Positions 52,056 to 62,000 of a stretch of 62,000 nt of DNA are shown here, in pieces; positions within the stretch are counted from its first letter, which is position 1, and every line of letters begins with the position of its first letter. Source of the stretch: Zygnema cylindricum (Eukaryota; Streptophyta; Zygnematophyceae; Zygnematales; Zygnemataceae); the NCBI GenBank assembly GCA_037447655.1, contig JBBHKE010002129.1:1-62000 (forward strand), in the 5' to 3' direction. The position numbers and the translations under genes were made by a program. Under the pieces are notes generated by a model. The model was not told the DNA's origin. It was given only the letters and a program-made list of their open reading frames with translations, and ran no database searches.

Positions 52056-55000
52056 ATAAACTTGAGTCGAGCGCTCCTGTCTCATAAGAATCACCGCAAG
52101 TCCTGCGACTCCGGCTGTGGCAAACAATCCAATCAAAAATCCGCCCAAAGCTCCCAGCATAGAAACCTGCCAAGTGTCATCTTTTTGGGCCTGGAAAACA
52201 CAAAACGACGGGAGAAATACGAGTATCTAGTTTAAATCTCTATAAAAGAGTACAAAAAGGCGTTAACTGGATATCCAAAAATTGTATTATACACAAAAAA
52301 AAGAATATAATCACAGGTAACATATATAAAATGTATAAGCGGGCGTATAAAAGTTTTGAGGTTTACCATATATTAAAAGGTTTAGAGTTTAATATGCAAA
52401 TATCTATTAAAGTCATAATCGGTTAAAACTATCTTTTACGTAATCAGCCATTGACCACAGTTAGGCAACTCATCCTTGATTTTTTTTTTGTCTTTGCTTA
52501 AATCCCTTCATACACTCTCTGAGTTTTTTTCTGCATACGTATCTTTCCAGTCTTATGTTAGCAGATCAAAAAAGAATGTCCCCTTTACACATGACATTTC
52601 TAGCTCAAATTTATGATCACAAGGAAAATATTATACAATACCTCAAATTTCTATTTTAGTATCAATATAAAATAACAATAAGATAATAATAAGGTGATAG
52701 ATGCTAAGATAATAAGAAGATAATAAGAAGATAATAAGAAGATAATAAGATAATGTGAGTAAATAATGGGAATTAACGACGGACTCACCTCAGCCACGGA
52801 TCTGTCCAACGCATTCAAAAGTAAAGCCTCTTGATTTCGAAACATTGGGTCAACCTTATAAGTATTTTCCTCGGGTCCTAAAGCAACAAAAAATAATCCC
52901 ATTGCTCCTGTGTGTCCTCCTCCGAGACGGCTGTAAGTCGAAGTCAACGTAATAGTTTCATTTGCCGAAATTTTTGGACCATTAGATGGAAAAGAACAAG
53001 TTTCCATTCCTGTCACATATCCAGCCTCGTCTCCTGCCTTCTCGCCGAGACCGTAAATCGGATTAGAATTGCAAATATATTCTCCATCCTGAAAGAAAGG
53101 AAGAATTTTGGAGGTTTACATTAAATAATTATAGGAGAAGGTAAAAGAGAGGGAAACAAGAGAGCAGGGAAGGCTTTCCGAATAATGTGGTCAAAGTGTT
53201 ATTTTCAACGGGAGTTTCTTAAATGGGTTTCTCCTTCTTCAAGGTTTTTCAGCTGTTTTGAAGAGGATTTTAGTGGCTTAATGAAGAAAAAATTACAATA
53301 ATATCTATCTTCCTTGAGATCCATTTTTCCACACAAACCATCCAAATCAAGATTTGAAAATCAAAATTAAGAAACTCTTTGTCACGTAACCTTTTTCATA
53401 ACACAAGCAAGTAAAGGTCAATTGTAAAAAAGGTCCCCCCCCGGAAAAAGAAAAAAACGGATCAATACCAGAATGTAAAGCATACGCAAATCCCCCGAAA
53501 ACAGTTGTAAGCCCCAAAAAGAAATTTACAAACAAAACAAAACAAAATCATCGATTAAGACCGCAAGATAACGAAAATCGGAACCAATACCTCTCGTTTG
53601 AGGGAAATCCCGGAGGCTCCCACATGCTGATGTCCTGTAGCAAGAACAAGTTGTCCATTTTCTGGAAACCGAAGTTCGAGTTTTTTAGTATCCACACAGT
53701 CGGCCAATAAACCGCCTTCCTCGCAACAACTGGCGACATCATATTCAATCTGTTTCCACAACCCCCCGAGAATTGAAATAAATTGTAGAACTTGATAATA
53801 ATGTGATGTCAACTTAGTGTTTACGATGTTGACACCATTGTCAATATCATAAACAAGCATTGGCAACTTAATATATTGTGCTTCTCCACGATTGTTAAGA
53901 TTAGGCTTAAGAGAGAGCAGGGAGTGAGACAGAGAGCGAGTGAAGCACAAATAAAACACATACGTTGAAACTAAACTTTGCTGCGAAAGGGGCAACATGT
54001 CGATATTTCACCGTAATTAACGTGGATGGACTAATATTACGGGATAACAAATTAAAGTGGTTCTTGCCAAATCATGACATATGCCTGTTTTCCACATCCT
54101 CCTGAGGTTTTAGAATGAATGGTCCATGCTAATACATGTGCTTATCTCAAATCATGCCCCTTGAAGAACTAATATGGTCCATACTAGTTACAGTGGATGG
54201 ATACTGCGCCTTTCACTGCTGTAAGAGTTAGTAAATTATTAGTAGTAATCACAACACTGATATATGGCCTAATGGTGAGGCTCATCTGAGCCACTTATTT
54301 ATTTAGTGTTGATAACATATTCTAAATTATATAGAAATGGATTTCCTGCAATCTGTAATTTATTTCTATAGATATTGAAGCACATATGTGATAAAATCAA
54401 AAATACACCGTGAATTGCTATTAGAGTTAATAGCACCAATCGGGTACCAGCTTATGTTCACCGCCTGAACATAAAATGTTACGATTCATTGAAAGAATCG
54501 TACGCACGCGAAAATCAGTTTGATTTCGCGAAAGAAAAACTGTACTTTCTAGAATATACCGAAAGTACAGTTACGTGAAAGTTCTATAGGTTTCGCGAAA
54601 TATATTTGTTGTTTCGTTTCGCGTCTAGATTTTCGTACGTCTAGTTTAGTACGATAGTATCACATGCAAAGCTTTTAACCACTTAAATTTTGACTTACAT
54701 GAGTTAAAACGAGAATCGGCAAACAATTATGAGTCCAACAAACCACAAAAATCTCAAAACTTGCATACTGTTCACAAAAGGATTGTAATACAAGACAAAC
54801 AGATTTTTACACTTGCAAAGAAAAAAGCCCAGAAACATAAACTCCTTCAATATCTGTTGTGGATGGAGAGATGGAAAGGGAGATGGAGAGGCAGAGGGGG
54901 GGGCGAGGGGGGGAGGGAGGGGGAGAAGGAGGGTGAGAGGGAGGGGGAGAAGGAGGGTGAGAGGGAGGGGGAGAAGGAGGGTGAGAGTTAGGGGGAAAGG

Positions 55001-55914
55001 GAGCAGGAGAGGGAGAGAGAGGGAGAGAGAAAAGTAGAGTCAGAATTCCACCTCACCTTACAATTTGTGACATCAAAGGTATAAGCTTGAAGAGGAACCA
55101 CACAAGGACTCATGAGTACCCATTTCACGGTATACTTAAAGTGCAAAATTCTTTCCTTCCCGACATAGTCATCCTTCACTCGACAATTGACACCTGTATA
55201 ACAACACAAAAGGCCACCGACATATCCTTCCGGAAGCGCTTGTCCTTTTCCGTCTTTTGTGGCGTTATACATGTCACATCTGCATTCAATACACGCCTTT
55301 GTATTCACAGCTCCTCTGGTATCAATGGCGTGAACCTCGGACCACCAAACAAGTTTTTTCCCCGGTGGAACCGAATTGGGATTTCCAGTTTCTAAGGCAA
55401 ATGGAGCCGGATATTCCCCATTTGTTTTCCGAGTCTCCGCTCCAATCCCAAACCAGGCAATCAAACCTCCATGGTCACAAAAACTTCCAGAAGAAGACAT
55501 GGTCAAACGCTTCTGATTTTCCGACAATTCCCCAATACCCAGAATTGATTGTTTAGAAACCCCAAATGCGACTTCCGCATCTTCAGTTGCCGACATTTGT
55601 GACATTTGTGACTCTGAAGTTTCTTTGTCATCATCGATAAGTAGTGATGCAGCAATCCAATGGTGAAGATAAACTTCGGTTAAAGGAACAGATGCTCCTG
55701 ATTCGTCGACAATTTCCGCAGTTATGCCTCGGAGACCGACATGTCCTTCGGGCATCGGAATCGGTACATAAACTTTTTTATGAACACCGCCCGGACTAAG
55801 CCGGAAAGGCTCAGAAATAAAACTTTTGGTTAGAGGAATTTCAGCTTCATAATCCAAAGCTGACACGTGGCACAAAAATGACAAAAGTGCAAAAACAGCA
55901 AATCTTGGAAACAT
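52035..55914 (-). CDS. SURNod19-family secreted/membrane-anchored protein, 4 exons, intact
   Basis: Exons (minus strand): 55057-55914, 53591-53749, 52789-53088, 52035-52190. All three introns have GT-AG ends and lie in phase 0. The joined frame gives 490 aa without a stop. Residues 1-19 are a signal peptide (MFPRFAVFALLSFLCHVSA). Family-typical parts are LHHW (83-86), CDHGGLIAWFGIG (146-158), LVWWSEVHAIDTRGA, CIECRCDMYN (208-217) and GGLLCCYTGVNC (233-244). Exon 2 has LLADCVDTKKLELRF and ATGHQHVGA (323-331); exon 3 has GDEAGYVTGMETCSF. A hydrophobic helix (about 450-475) and a short tail SSA-stop end the protein, so it is probably anchored in a membrane with the large part outside the cytosol. 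Family members are induced by stress in plants; the biochemical role is not known to me. The paired HHW and GHQH motifs recall copper monooxygenases, which is inference only. The start is the only ATG before the signal peptide. Confidence 0.85.
53750..55056 (-). other. Intron 1 of the SURNod19 gene
   Basis: 1307 bases, donor GTGAGG, acceptor GGAAACAG. Right after the donor it holds a CT-rich tract on the coding strand (plus 54870-55035), including three copies of the unit GGAGGGGGAGAAGGAGGGTGAGAG-type (24 bases). The middle (54470-54660) is rich in TTTCGCG/CGCGAAA words, like the C and D LTRs, so an LTR relic may lie there. Introns 2 (53089-53590) and 3 (52191-52788) are shorter and show no element; intron 3 contains an (AATAAGAAGAT)n microsatellite at 52700-52755. 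Confidence 0.8.
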
Positions 55915-56277
55915 TTTGTTCAGAAGTCCTGTCTCGAAAAATATGTCAGGAATGACCGTGAAAGATAGATATGTGTTTGGAGAAAAAATAAAGTAGTAGT
56001 AGTAAACTGTTTGAGAGCAACAATTTTTAAAGTTTTCAGTTTATAATTTTCACAATGTTAGCAAGAACATGCCAAACTTTTAATAATTCTGGATTCAAAA
56101 CCTGGAGTTCGCTTTAAAAAGAAGAAAGTTGAAAAAGAAGAAGGAAAAATGTATTAGCTTATCACTTTTTCGTAGAAGACAAGAGCTAGAAAAGTGTAAA
56201 ATTTTGTAACAAATTGTTGCAAGAAGGCGACAGGATTTTAAGAGCAAACTAATTAGACCTTACCGTAGAACCTTTTT

Positions 56278-56342
56278 TGCTTATATAGTATCACCTCTTT
56301 AAGCCATGTTTTTTCATGTAGCAGAATTGTGACACGTGGCAA
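56278..56342 (-). promoter_or_regulatory. Candidate promoter of the SURNod19 gene: TATA box and ABRE/G-box
   Basis: Upstream of the ATG (55914), the minus strand has ACTATATAAGC (plus 56278-56288) as TATA box. About 45 bases further up lies GCCACGTGTC (plus 56331-56340), containing CACGTG and the ACGTGGC core of abscisic-acid-responsive elements. This would fit stress induction. Transcription start and spacing are inferred. Confidence 0.5.
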
Positions 56343-56901
56343 TTTGCGATTGGCGTTAGCAAGATGGGAAGCGTGTTACGAACGCTACGCCGCCGGTCGC
56401 TATTAGAGTAAAAAATCATTCCAGATCAGCTGTGTTTCTTTGACGCCAAATCATACATTAGTCTCACCGACAATGCTGACATAAGTGGCTCAAAAAAAGC
56501 CTAAATGTAAAAGATACATTTAGTGCGAACGCTAACAATTCATAGACTCTAATAGCGATGGGCGATCTATCTTCGTTCGTGGGTCAGCTGGAATAATTAT
56601 GTCATGAAAACATAGGTGGGATGGTACCGCGGACTTCTACTAGTGTGGATCTTGTGACGATAGAGCTGGAAAAAGTACTAGGGAAGAGCGCGAAGGTGAC
56701 ATTGAGCCGCTGCCACGTCACAAGGGCAGAGTTTCGCCCGCTGCCTGGAATGGTCTCAAACTCTCAGGGTCCCTTTCCCAACTTCGAAATGGAGAGATGT
56801 CATCCATAATATCATAACGGTTGTTTTCGTATGAAAGTCAATTAGTCAACACATATGTCATAGAATTCGTCCGTATTGTAGGTCGTAGTTCGTATGAAGT
56901 A
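56343..56901. other. Intergenic stretch, no gene seen
   Basis: Short open frames (for example 56621-56809) show no motif. TGACACGTGGC lies at its left edge. It leads directly to the solo LTR D. Confidence 0.35.
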
Positions 56902-57944
56902 CAAATTGTTAGATTCATTGTTGAATCGCGCGAAGTGACGCTTCAATGAACCGCAATGTATTTCGCGTTCGCGTCGATTCGCGTTTATGTATTGGTGGAT
57001 ATATTTCGTGCGAGTTTTTCCGCACGATTCGATTTGTGACATTCAATCTTGGACGTCACTTATATATCGGGTTGACGTTTGGAGAATTCGGCTTCGATTC
57101 GCGAGTACACATTTTGTGTACGTTTGGAATTTGGTATGTTCGAAGTATTGATGTTTGGCGCCGAAACGTACGACTTCGATTCGCGTCAATATTTGATGAG
57201 TCAGAGAACGAAATGTACGATTTCGTTTAGCGTCACTTTTGTTTCGTGTGCAGGTGTATTATTTCGTGTACAGGTGTATTAGTTATTTCGTGTGCAGATG
57301 TTTTAGTTTCGTGCGTACACAGCACACGCACGAAACTTCTCTTTCGGAGTTTCGCGTTTCGAATGAGAAGGCGTGTGCGCCTTCTTTCGTGGAAGGTTCC
57401 TTTCCGTGTACTTCAGCCAGGAAAGAGACAAGAGTTGTCACCTTGCTAGTTTGCTTGCTATGCTCTGTAAGCTAGTTAGAGAGGCTATATAGGCAGCATA
57501 GTTGAGCTGCAGAATCATCCTTGCATTAGCTTTGGATTAATTAAGGAGTAAAAATGTAGATCCTTTGTGGTCGATTAAGAGAGAGGGGAAGATCCTTTGT
57601 GATCGATTGAGAGAAAGAGAGAAAGACCCTTCGTGGTCAATTAAGAGAGAGCAGATCCTTTGTGGTAAATTAAGAGGTGTTAAGGATCCTTAGTGATCCA
57701 TTTGGAGAATAGAGGAATTAAGGAGTATGATCATTATTGAGTGATCTTTTAAGAGTGTAGAGTTTATCTTTGAAGAGAGAAGAAGAGGAGAGAAGAGTTG
57801 ATGTAAGGAGGCTTCGGCCAGAAACACTTAAATATATTTTTGGCCGATTATCCTCTCGTATTGTATGAGCTTCCGCTGTGTAATGTTTTATGTTTTAGAG
57901 CATTTACTTTGAGATGGGAATTTATTTTAAGATCCAACACAAAT
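56902..57944 (+). mobile_element. Solo LTR (family D) with perfect target duplication
   Basis: LTR 56907-57939, TGTTAGATTC to AAGATCCAACA, flanked by CAAAT on both sides (56902-56906 and 57940-57944). TATATAGG at 57486-57493 is the TATA box. GAGCTTCCGCTGTGTAATG (57869-57887) and the AAGATCC end match the C2 LTR (61450-61522), so D and C are related copia LTRs. U3 is rich in TTCGCG words. No internal sequence remains. Confidence 0.88.
57550..57720 (+). repeat. Minisatellite inside LTR D
   Basis: Four to five diverged units of about 40 bases, each with GATCCTT(T)GTGGTC(G/A)ATTAAGAGAGA. They lie downstream of the TATA box, so they would be in the R/U5 part of the transcript. Confidence 0.75.
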
Positions 57945-59489
57945 TCAAGATTCAAAATATGCGAGGGGGGAGACACCAATTAGAGATTACTCCCCATTAG
58001 TAGAATTCTCAAAGATTCTTATAAAACAATATTTTCATAGCATGAAACCATAAACATGCCTTGTGTTAATTGTAACTCTGAAACCCTCGTGTGACATGGC
58101 ACTAATGAGGTGATGGCTTTCACAACTTCATGGAATGACTTCCCCATGTGGTCGATGATGTGGTGATTAGAAAAGCTCAACAATCACTTAGTTTTTGTAA
58201 ATAACACATTTTATTAAATTAATGAATGATGATGTGGTGAGTAAAAATTAGTGCAGGTATTACGAATCATAAAAGGTTAAATAAATTACAAAGTCTAGTA
58301 TTTACGTTGTTAAACAGCGTGAACCGACGCTTCGACATACCAAAATACATATTGTGTTCATGTCAAAATCATTCGGCTTCAATGAGCGTCGATGTTATTT
58401 TTGTTGAGTGGTGGTCTTTCGTGGGTGTACTTCACACACTTAAGTTTCTCTCTATTTTATTTTGTTTTAGAAGTAAAGCGTGGTGTGTGTCGTCTTCGTC
58501 CCGCATCTTCCGTTATTAATCATGGTCAAGAAGACTTAGCTAGTTGTGTTCTAATTGTTAAGTAGTTGTGCTTTATTAGGTCAAGAGCAACTATAAAAAA
58601 AACGTAAGAGAATCGCATCGTTGAGTTTACAAAATGAGAAAACGTTAAGAGGGAAATTGTGGTGGGATAAAAGCTTCGGTTAAAATACATATTTTTTTGG
58701 TCAAACTCTATCCTCTTGGGATTTTTGTGTAGTGTTTCCATTAGAGTGAATCTTTGGTGTACTTTCTCTTAAGTGTTTGTGGTGATTAATCGTACCAATA
58801 ACTCTTTGTTTTTATCTTGTCATGTTATCCTCTCTCGATGTTTTAGATCCAAAGGGCTTAATAAGAACCAATTAGGGTGTGAAAGTTTGAAAGCACTGTT
58901 GGTCGTATCAAACAAGCAATATCTCTCCTCCTACGTATTTATTCACAACCATTGCAACATTAGAAGCTCCGTAAAACCTCACACATCTTACAGTGGGTAG
59001 TCTTTCCCTAAAAATCATTTCGTTAAGGAAAAGTTTGTTGCGTTAAGAACCCGGTTAGGTCATCTTCTCTACCTCTTTCTTGGTGTGACTTCGCGAGTAC
59101 ATTTTTTGCAACATGTAGGCCGTCTCATCCACGAGATTTGTTATGAAGTCGTCATATTGTACAACTTCATATTCTACTTAGACCACACCAACCCGCCTCT
59201 CTTAATAACGAACAAGCGTACTCAACTGCTCAATTTCCCTTTAATGAATTCGTCTCGAATTCGCCAATCTTCATCACTGTTACCACTGTCTCGAAGCCCA
59301 TTGATATCCTTGCAGCTTGTTTAAAATCCAAGTTTCCCTCTTTACCATTTTACACCAAACAAGTTGTAATGCTTGCATGCTGTATATTTATGAAGAAATA
59401 AGTTAGTATAAAGATAGTTTTAATTAAGTGAGTCAAAAAAGTAAGGTGAGAAAAATACGAACGAAAACATGCTTTGGTGTTTGGGACAA
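57945..59489. other. Gene-poor stretch, possible eroded D-type LTR
   Basis: No gene recognised. 58300-58400 (AACAGCGTGAACCGACGCTTC) resembles the start of LTR D (GAATCGCGCGAAGTGACGCTTC), and 58710-58740 loosely resembles its end, so an old D-type LTR may be present. Short open frames at 58307, 58526, 58773 and 59085 lack motifs. Confidence 0.35.
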
Positions 59490-59786
59490 CCATGGGTTGC
59501 TTGCGAAGAAAGTAGCACGCGCTTTCTTCCTTCAAAACGACTAACTCTAAACGTTGACTTAAACACGTGTCGTCACATGAAAACACCTGCACGCAAAATG
59601 TGACACTTGCGCATGAAAACATAAAGTGACGCGAAACAAAATGGTACATTTCGTTCGCTGATAACAAAAGTAGCGTTGCGAAACGACGTCGTACATTTTG
59701 TTTGATGACGTGATACTTCACGTCTAACAAATAAATGTAAGTATGTCGCTTCGCGAAAATACCGCGAAACGACAATAACCCAACAA
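59490..59786 (-). repeat. 3' LTR start of copia C1
   Basis: On the minus strand it starts TGTTGGGTTATTGTCGTTTC at 59786, closely matching the C2 LTR from 60876 for about 300 bases; similarity fades near 59490. A purine tract AAGAGGGGGAT lies directly before it. Confidence 0.82.
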
Positions 59787-60875
59787 TCCCCCTCTTATTG
59801 TCGGAATCGCCAAACTCTTCAAAATAATCCAAGTTTTGGTCGCCCCCTCTTAAATACATCATGTGTAGCTGCTTTCGTCAGCAAATCTACCGCCTCCTCT
59901 TTTGTCGGTACGTACGAAAATACAATCTCGTTCGCCGTCACCAAATCTCTTACAAAATGCCATTGGATCCTGATTTGTTTCGTCCTCTCGTGAAACACTA
60001 GATTTTTTGCCAACGCCATCGAACTCATGCTGTCGGAATAAATCGTCATGCAACCAATAGGAATGCTTAACTCACGTAACATTTCCTTAATCCAAATCGA
60101 AGCCTTAGATGCATGACACGCAGCCATATACTCACATTTTGTGGAACTCAACGCAACCGTAGGTTGTAGCCTATAACTCCACGAGATCGCGGCTCCTCCA
60201 AAAATAAATGCGTACCCTGACGTGGAATTACTTGAATCAAAATCGCGGCCCCAATCCGCGTCACAATACCCAAAACACTCCAAAGATTTTTTGTCAGAAG
60301 TAAAAAAAAAGTCCAAGACCAATCGTACCAACTAAATATCGAAAGATACGTCGTACAACCTCCCAATGCGCCTTCTTTGGCTCGTGACAATAACGGCTGA
60401 CGATGGATTTCGCGGCCGAAATATCCGGACGAGTACCAACGCTAAGGTACATATGTAACACAACTGCCTCTCGATATGGTACGTCGACAGAATCTAATTC
60501 CTCACACTTTCATGTAAACACCAAAATCGGACGTAGTCCGTAAGAATATCAATTCCAATAGTACTTGATGAAGTCTCAAATACCACGTGCGCGGCGCATG
60601 TTTCAAACCATATAATGACTTTCGCAAACGCCATACATTTCATTCCTACAAAAGAGACACTCTTTCTAGTACCTTCCTGTATACCTCTTCCTCTTACTCA
60701 CCATTTAAAAACGCAGTTTCCACGTCTATTTGATGGACGTGCTTCTTCCCCATCGGTGCAAGTGCAATAATTGTAGTGAGTCAAACTTTACCACAGGAGC
60801 ATAAGTCTCGTTAAAATCAATTCCCTCATGTTGTTGAAAGCCCTTACAAACAAGCCTCACCTTGTACTTAATAAT
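59787..60875 (-). pseudogene. pol: Copia C1: RNase H and part of reverse transcriptase
   Basis: The frame 59819-60331 is a well-kept copia RNase H: GYCDADWGRDFDSSNSTSGY, AISWSYRLQPTVALSSTKCEYM, IYSDSMSSMALAKN, and IQWHFVRDLVTANEI. Upstream (60390-60875) the RT is visible in pieces: YKVRLVCKGFQQHEGIDFNETYAPVV, VHQIDVETAFLNGE, with stops and shifts. It is cut at 60875 by the C2 insertion; its remainder should lie beyond the window. The domain set differs clearly from the A and B families. Confidence 0.85.
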
Positions 60876-61522
60876 TGTTGGGTTATTGTCGTTTCGCGGT
60901 ATTTTCGCGAAGCGACATACTTACATTTGTTTGCTTGACGCGAAGTGTCGCGTCATCATACAAAAAGTACTCGTCGTTTCGCGACGGTACTTTTGATATC
61001 CGCGAACGAAATGTTCTATTTCGTTTCGCGTCACTTTTTGTTTTCGTGCTCATGTGTTTCAATTTGCATGCAGGTGTGTTTGTGGAGCGACACGTTTTTA
61101 AGTCAACGTTTGGGGTTAGTCGTTTGAAGGAAGAAAGCGTGTGCTACTTTTTTCGTGGAACTTTCACTTGCAGTGTGCACACTCAGCTAGGGACAGACTT
61201 CGTCGCTACGCTAAGTTCTGCTTGTCTTATCTTGTTGTCTCTTAGTGTAGAGTAACGAGTATATAGGCAACAATGTATATGTGCATAGCATTAAATCTTA
61301 CATGATTGAATCATAGAGGATTAATCTTTGAGTAAGAGATTATTTAAAGAGAAAAGTGAAGAGAGAGAAGAGAAAAGAGAGATGATGTAAAGAGGCTTTG
61401 GCCAAGTACAAATAAATCTTTTTGGCTGAATATTCCTCTTGTCTTTTATGAGCTTCCGCTGTGTAAATGATTTATGTTTTGTGAATTATTAAGAGTGAAT
61501 GTCTTTTGCTTAAGATCCTACA
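60876..61522 (+). repeat. 5' LTR of copia C2
   Basis: 647 bases, TGTTGGGTTATTG to AAGATCCTACA. It has TTCGCG-rich U3 palindromes (for example GCGGTATTTTCGCGAAGCG), TATATAGG at 61260-61267, and a GAGAGAGAAGAG leader part. Confidence 0.9.
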
Positions 61523-61564
61523 ATTGGTATCGGAGCTAGTGCTTCGGAGTTGGAGAGAGAGCGT

Positions 61565-62000
61565 ATGGGGAGGAGGAATAATATAAATGCTCTTTCCCCT
61601 ATGTCGACTTCGGAGAGAGCAAGAGAGTTCAGTTTTTCGGGTTCTCAATTTGAGGAGACCCGGAGTACAGAGAGAAATTTTGAAGAAATGTTTTATACAC
61701 TTATGAGATATATAGATTCCCGTTTTCAAACTCAACCGAGTGAGAGCAAAAAAAACAGTTCCTTTCCGGCTACTGATCCATTCATTGGAGGAGCTTATGA
61801 GAGTGAGAGAAAAGAGAGGATTAGGAAGGGAAAGTTAAAGGTAGAAGAAGAAGAGTCCGAGTTTGACGAAGGATTAGAAAACAAAGAAATTTATAATATG
61901 CCGGGGAAATTTGTGGCCTTTAATGGTTCCAATAATGCCGTTTGGAAAAAGTTTATTTCAAGCCAACTTATCCTCAAGAAGCTTTGGAGGATTGTCAATG
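61565..62000 (+). CDS. gag: C2 gag, N-terminal part, open to the window end
   Basis: ATG at 61565, 29 bases after the primer-binding site. 145 codons without a stop up to the last base. A Ser/Glu/Arg-rich N-terminus (MGRRNNINALSPMSTSERAR) precedes a charged stretch (KVEEEESEFDEG). Then MPGKFVAFNGSNNAVWKKF and LILKKLWRIVN follow, the usual copia gag start (F.G.N...W......L....LW). The intact frame contrasts with the broken copies elsewhere and suggests a younger insertion. The primer-binding site lies in a normal leader, not inside gag as in A and B. Confidence 0.8.
   Translation, partial: MGRRNNINALSPMSTSERAREFSFSGSQFEETRSTERNFEEMFYTLMRYIDSRFQTQPSESKKNSSFPATDPFIGGAYESERKERIRKGKLKVEEEESEFDEGLENKEIYNMPGKFVAFNGSNNAVWKKFISSQLILKKLWRIVN

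Larger units (their letters stand above)
60876..62000 (+). mobile_element. Copia C2, 5' end (continues beyond the window)
   Basis: LTR 60876-61522, primer-binding site 61525-61536 (TGGTATCGGAGC), gag from 61565, open to the window end. Inserted into the RT of C1 in opposite orientation. The base run before it is ATAAT (60871-60875), the expected target duplication. Confidence 0.88.

Overview
The window is retrotransposon-rich nuclear DNA of a green plant (streptophyte). The one complete host gene, at 52035-55914 on the minus strand, is a four-exon member of the plant SURNod19 (stress up-regulated Nod19) family with GT-AG introns. The primer-binding sites of the retrotransposons fit plant initiator tRNA-Met. 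I cannot resolve the lineage from the sequence; a bryophyte, fern, lycophyte or streptophyte alga would all fit. Almost everything else is mobile DNA in various states of decay.

Layout. 1-4252: AT-rich mosaic of old repeat pieces, including the LTR end and gag start of a Ty1/copia element. 4253-6995 and 20713-23365: two arms of an old, unclassified gag-protease element. It was split by a chromodomain-bearing Ty3/gypsy element, G1 (6996-20707). G1's 3' LTR was then split by a Ty1/copia element, A1 (14046-20344, minus strand). 23371-24419: solo LTR of the A family with a perfect 5-bp target duplication. 24643-25345: LTR fragment F. 25350-28030: G2, a 5'-truncated sister of G1. 28050-30280: A2, a truncated copia on the minus strand. 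30283-30690: copia integrase fragment. 30700-32135: GA-rich tract holding a 529-bp TRIM (31153-31681). 33383-34143: truncated hAT-like MITE. 34149-42438: two fused B-family copia elements, B1 and B2. 42690-43900: PIF/Harbinger transposase remnant. 43980-45225: GGGA-rich tracts. 45430-48777: B3, a copia deletion derivative. 50127-51007: complete hAT-type MITE with 8-bp target duplication. 52035-55914: SURNod19 gene. 56907-57939: solo LTR (family D) with 5-bp target duplication. 59490-60875: copia C1 (minus), interrupted by C2 (plus, 60876 onward), whose gag frame is open to the window end.

Three observations stand out. (1) Several unrelated LTR families, and a complete TRIM, carry tRNA-like modules with recognisable A and B boxes of RNA polymerase III promoters. 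These lie in sense in the TRIM and antisense in the copia LTRs. (2) The A and B copia families have a primer-binding site complementary to the anticodon arm, not the 3' end, of initiator tRNA-Met. In them gag starts inside the LTR and is translated straight through the primer-binding site. (3) The gypsy element appears to have had a long reading frame continuing past the chromodomain: each stop in G1's post-chromodomain frame (12048, 12498, 12870) is a sense codon in G2, and G2's stop at 26381 is sense in G1.

Coordinates of LTRs, target duplications, splice sites and motifs were read directly from the sequence. Family names rest on recognised motifs, without a database search.
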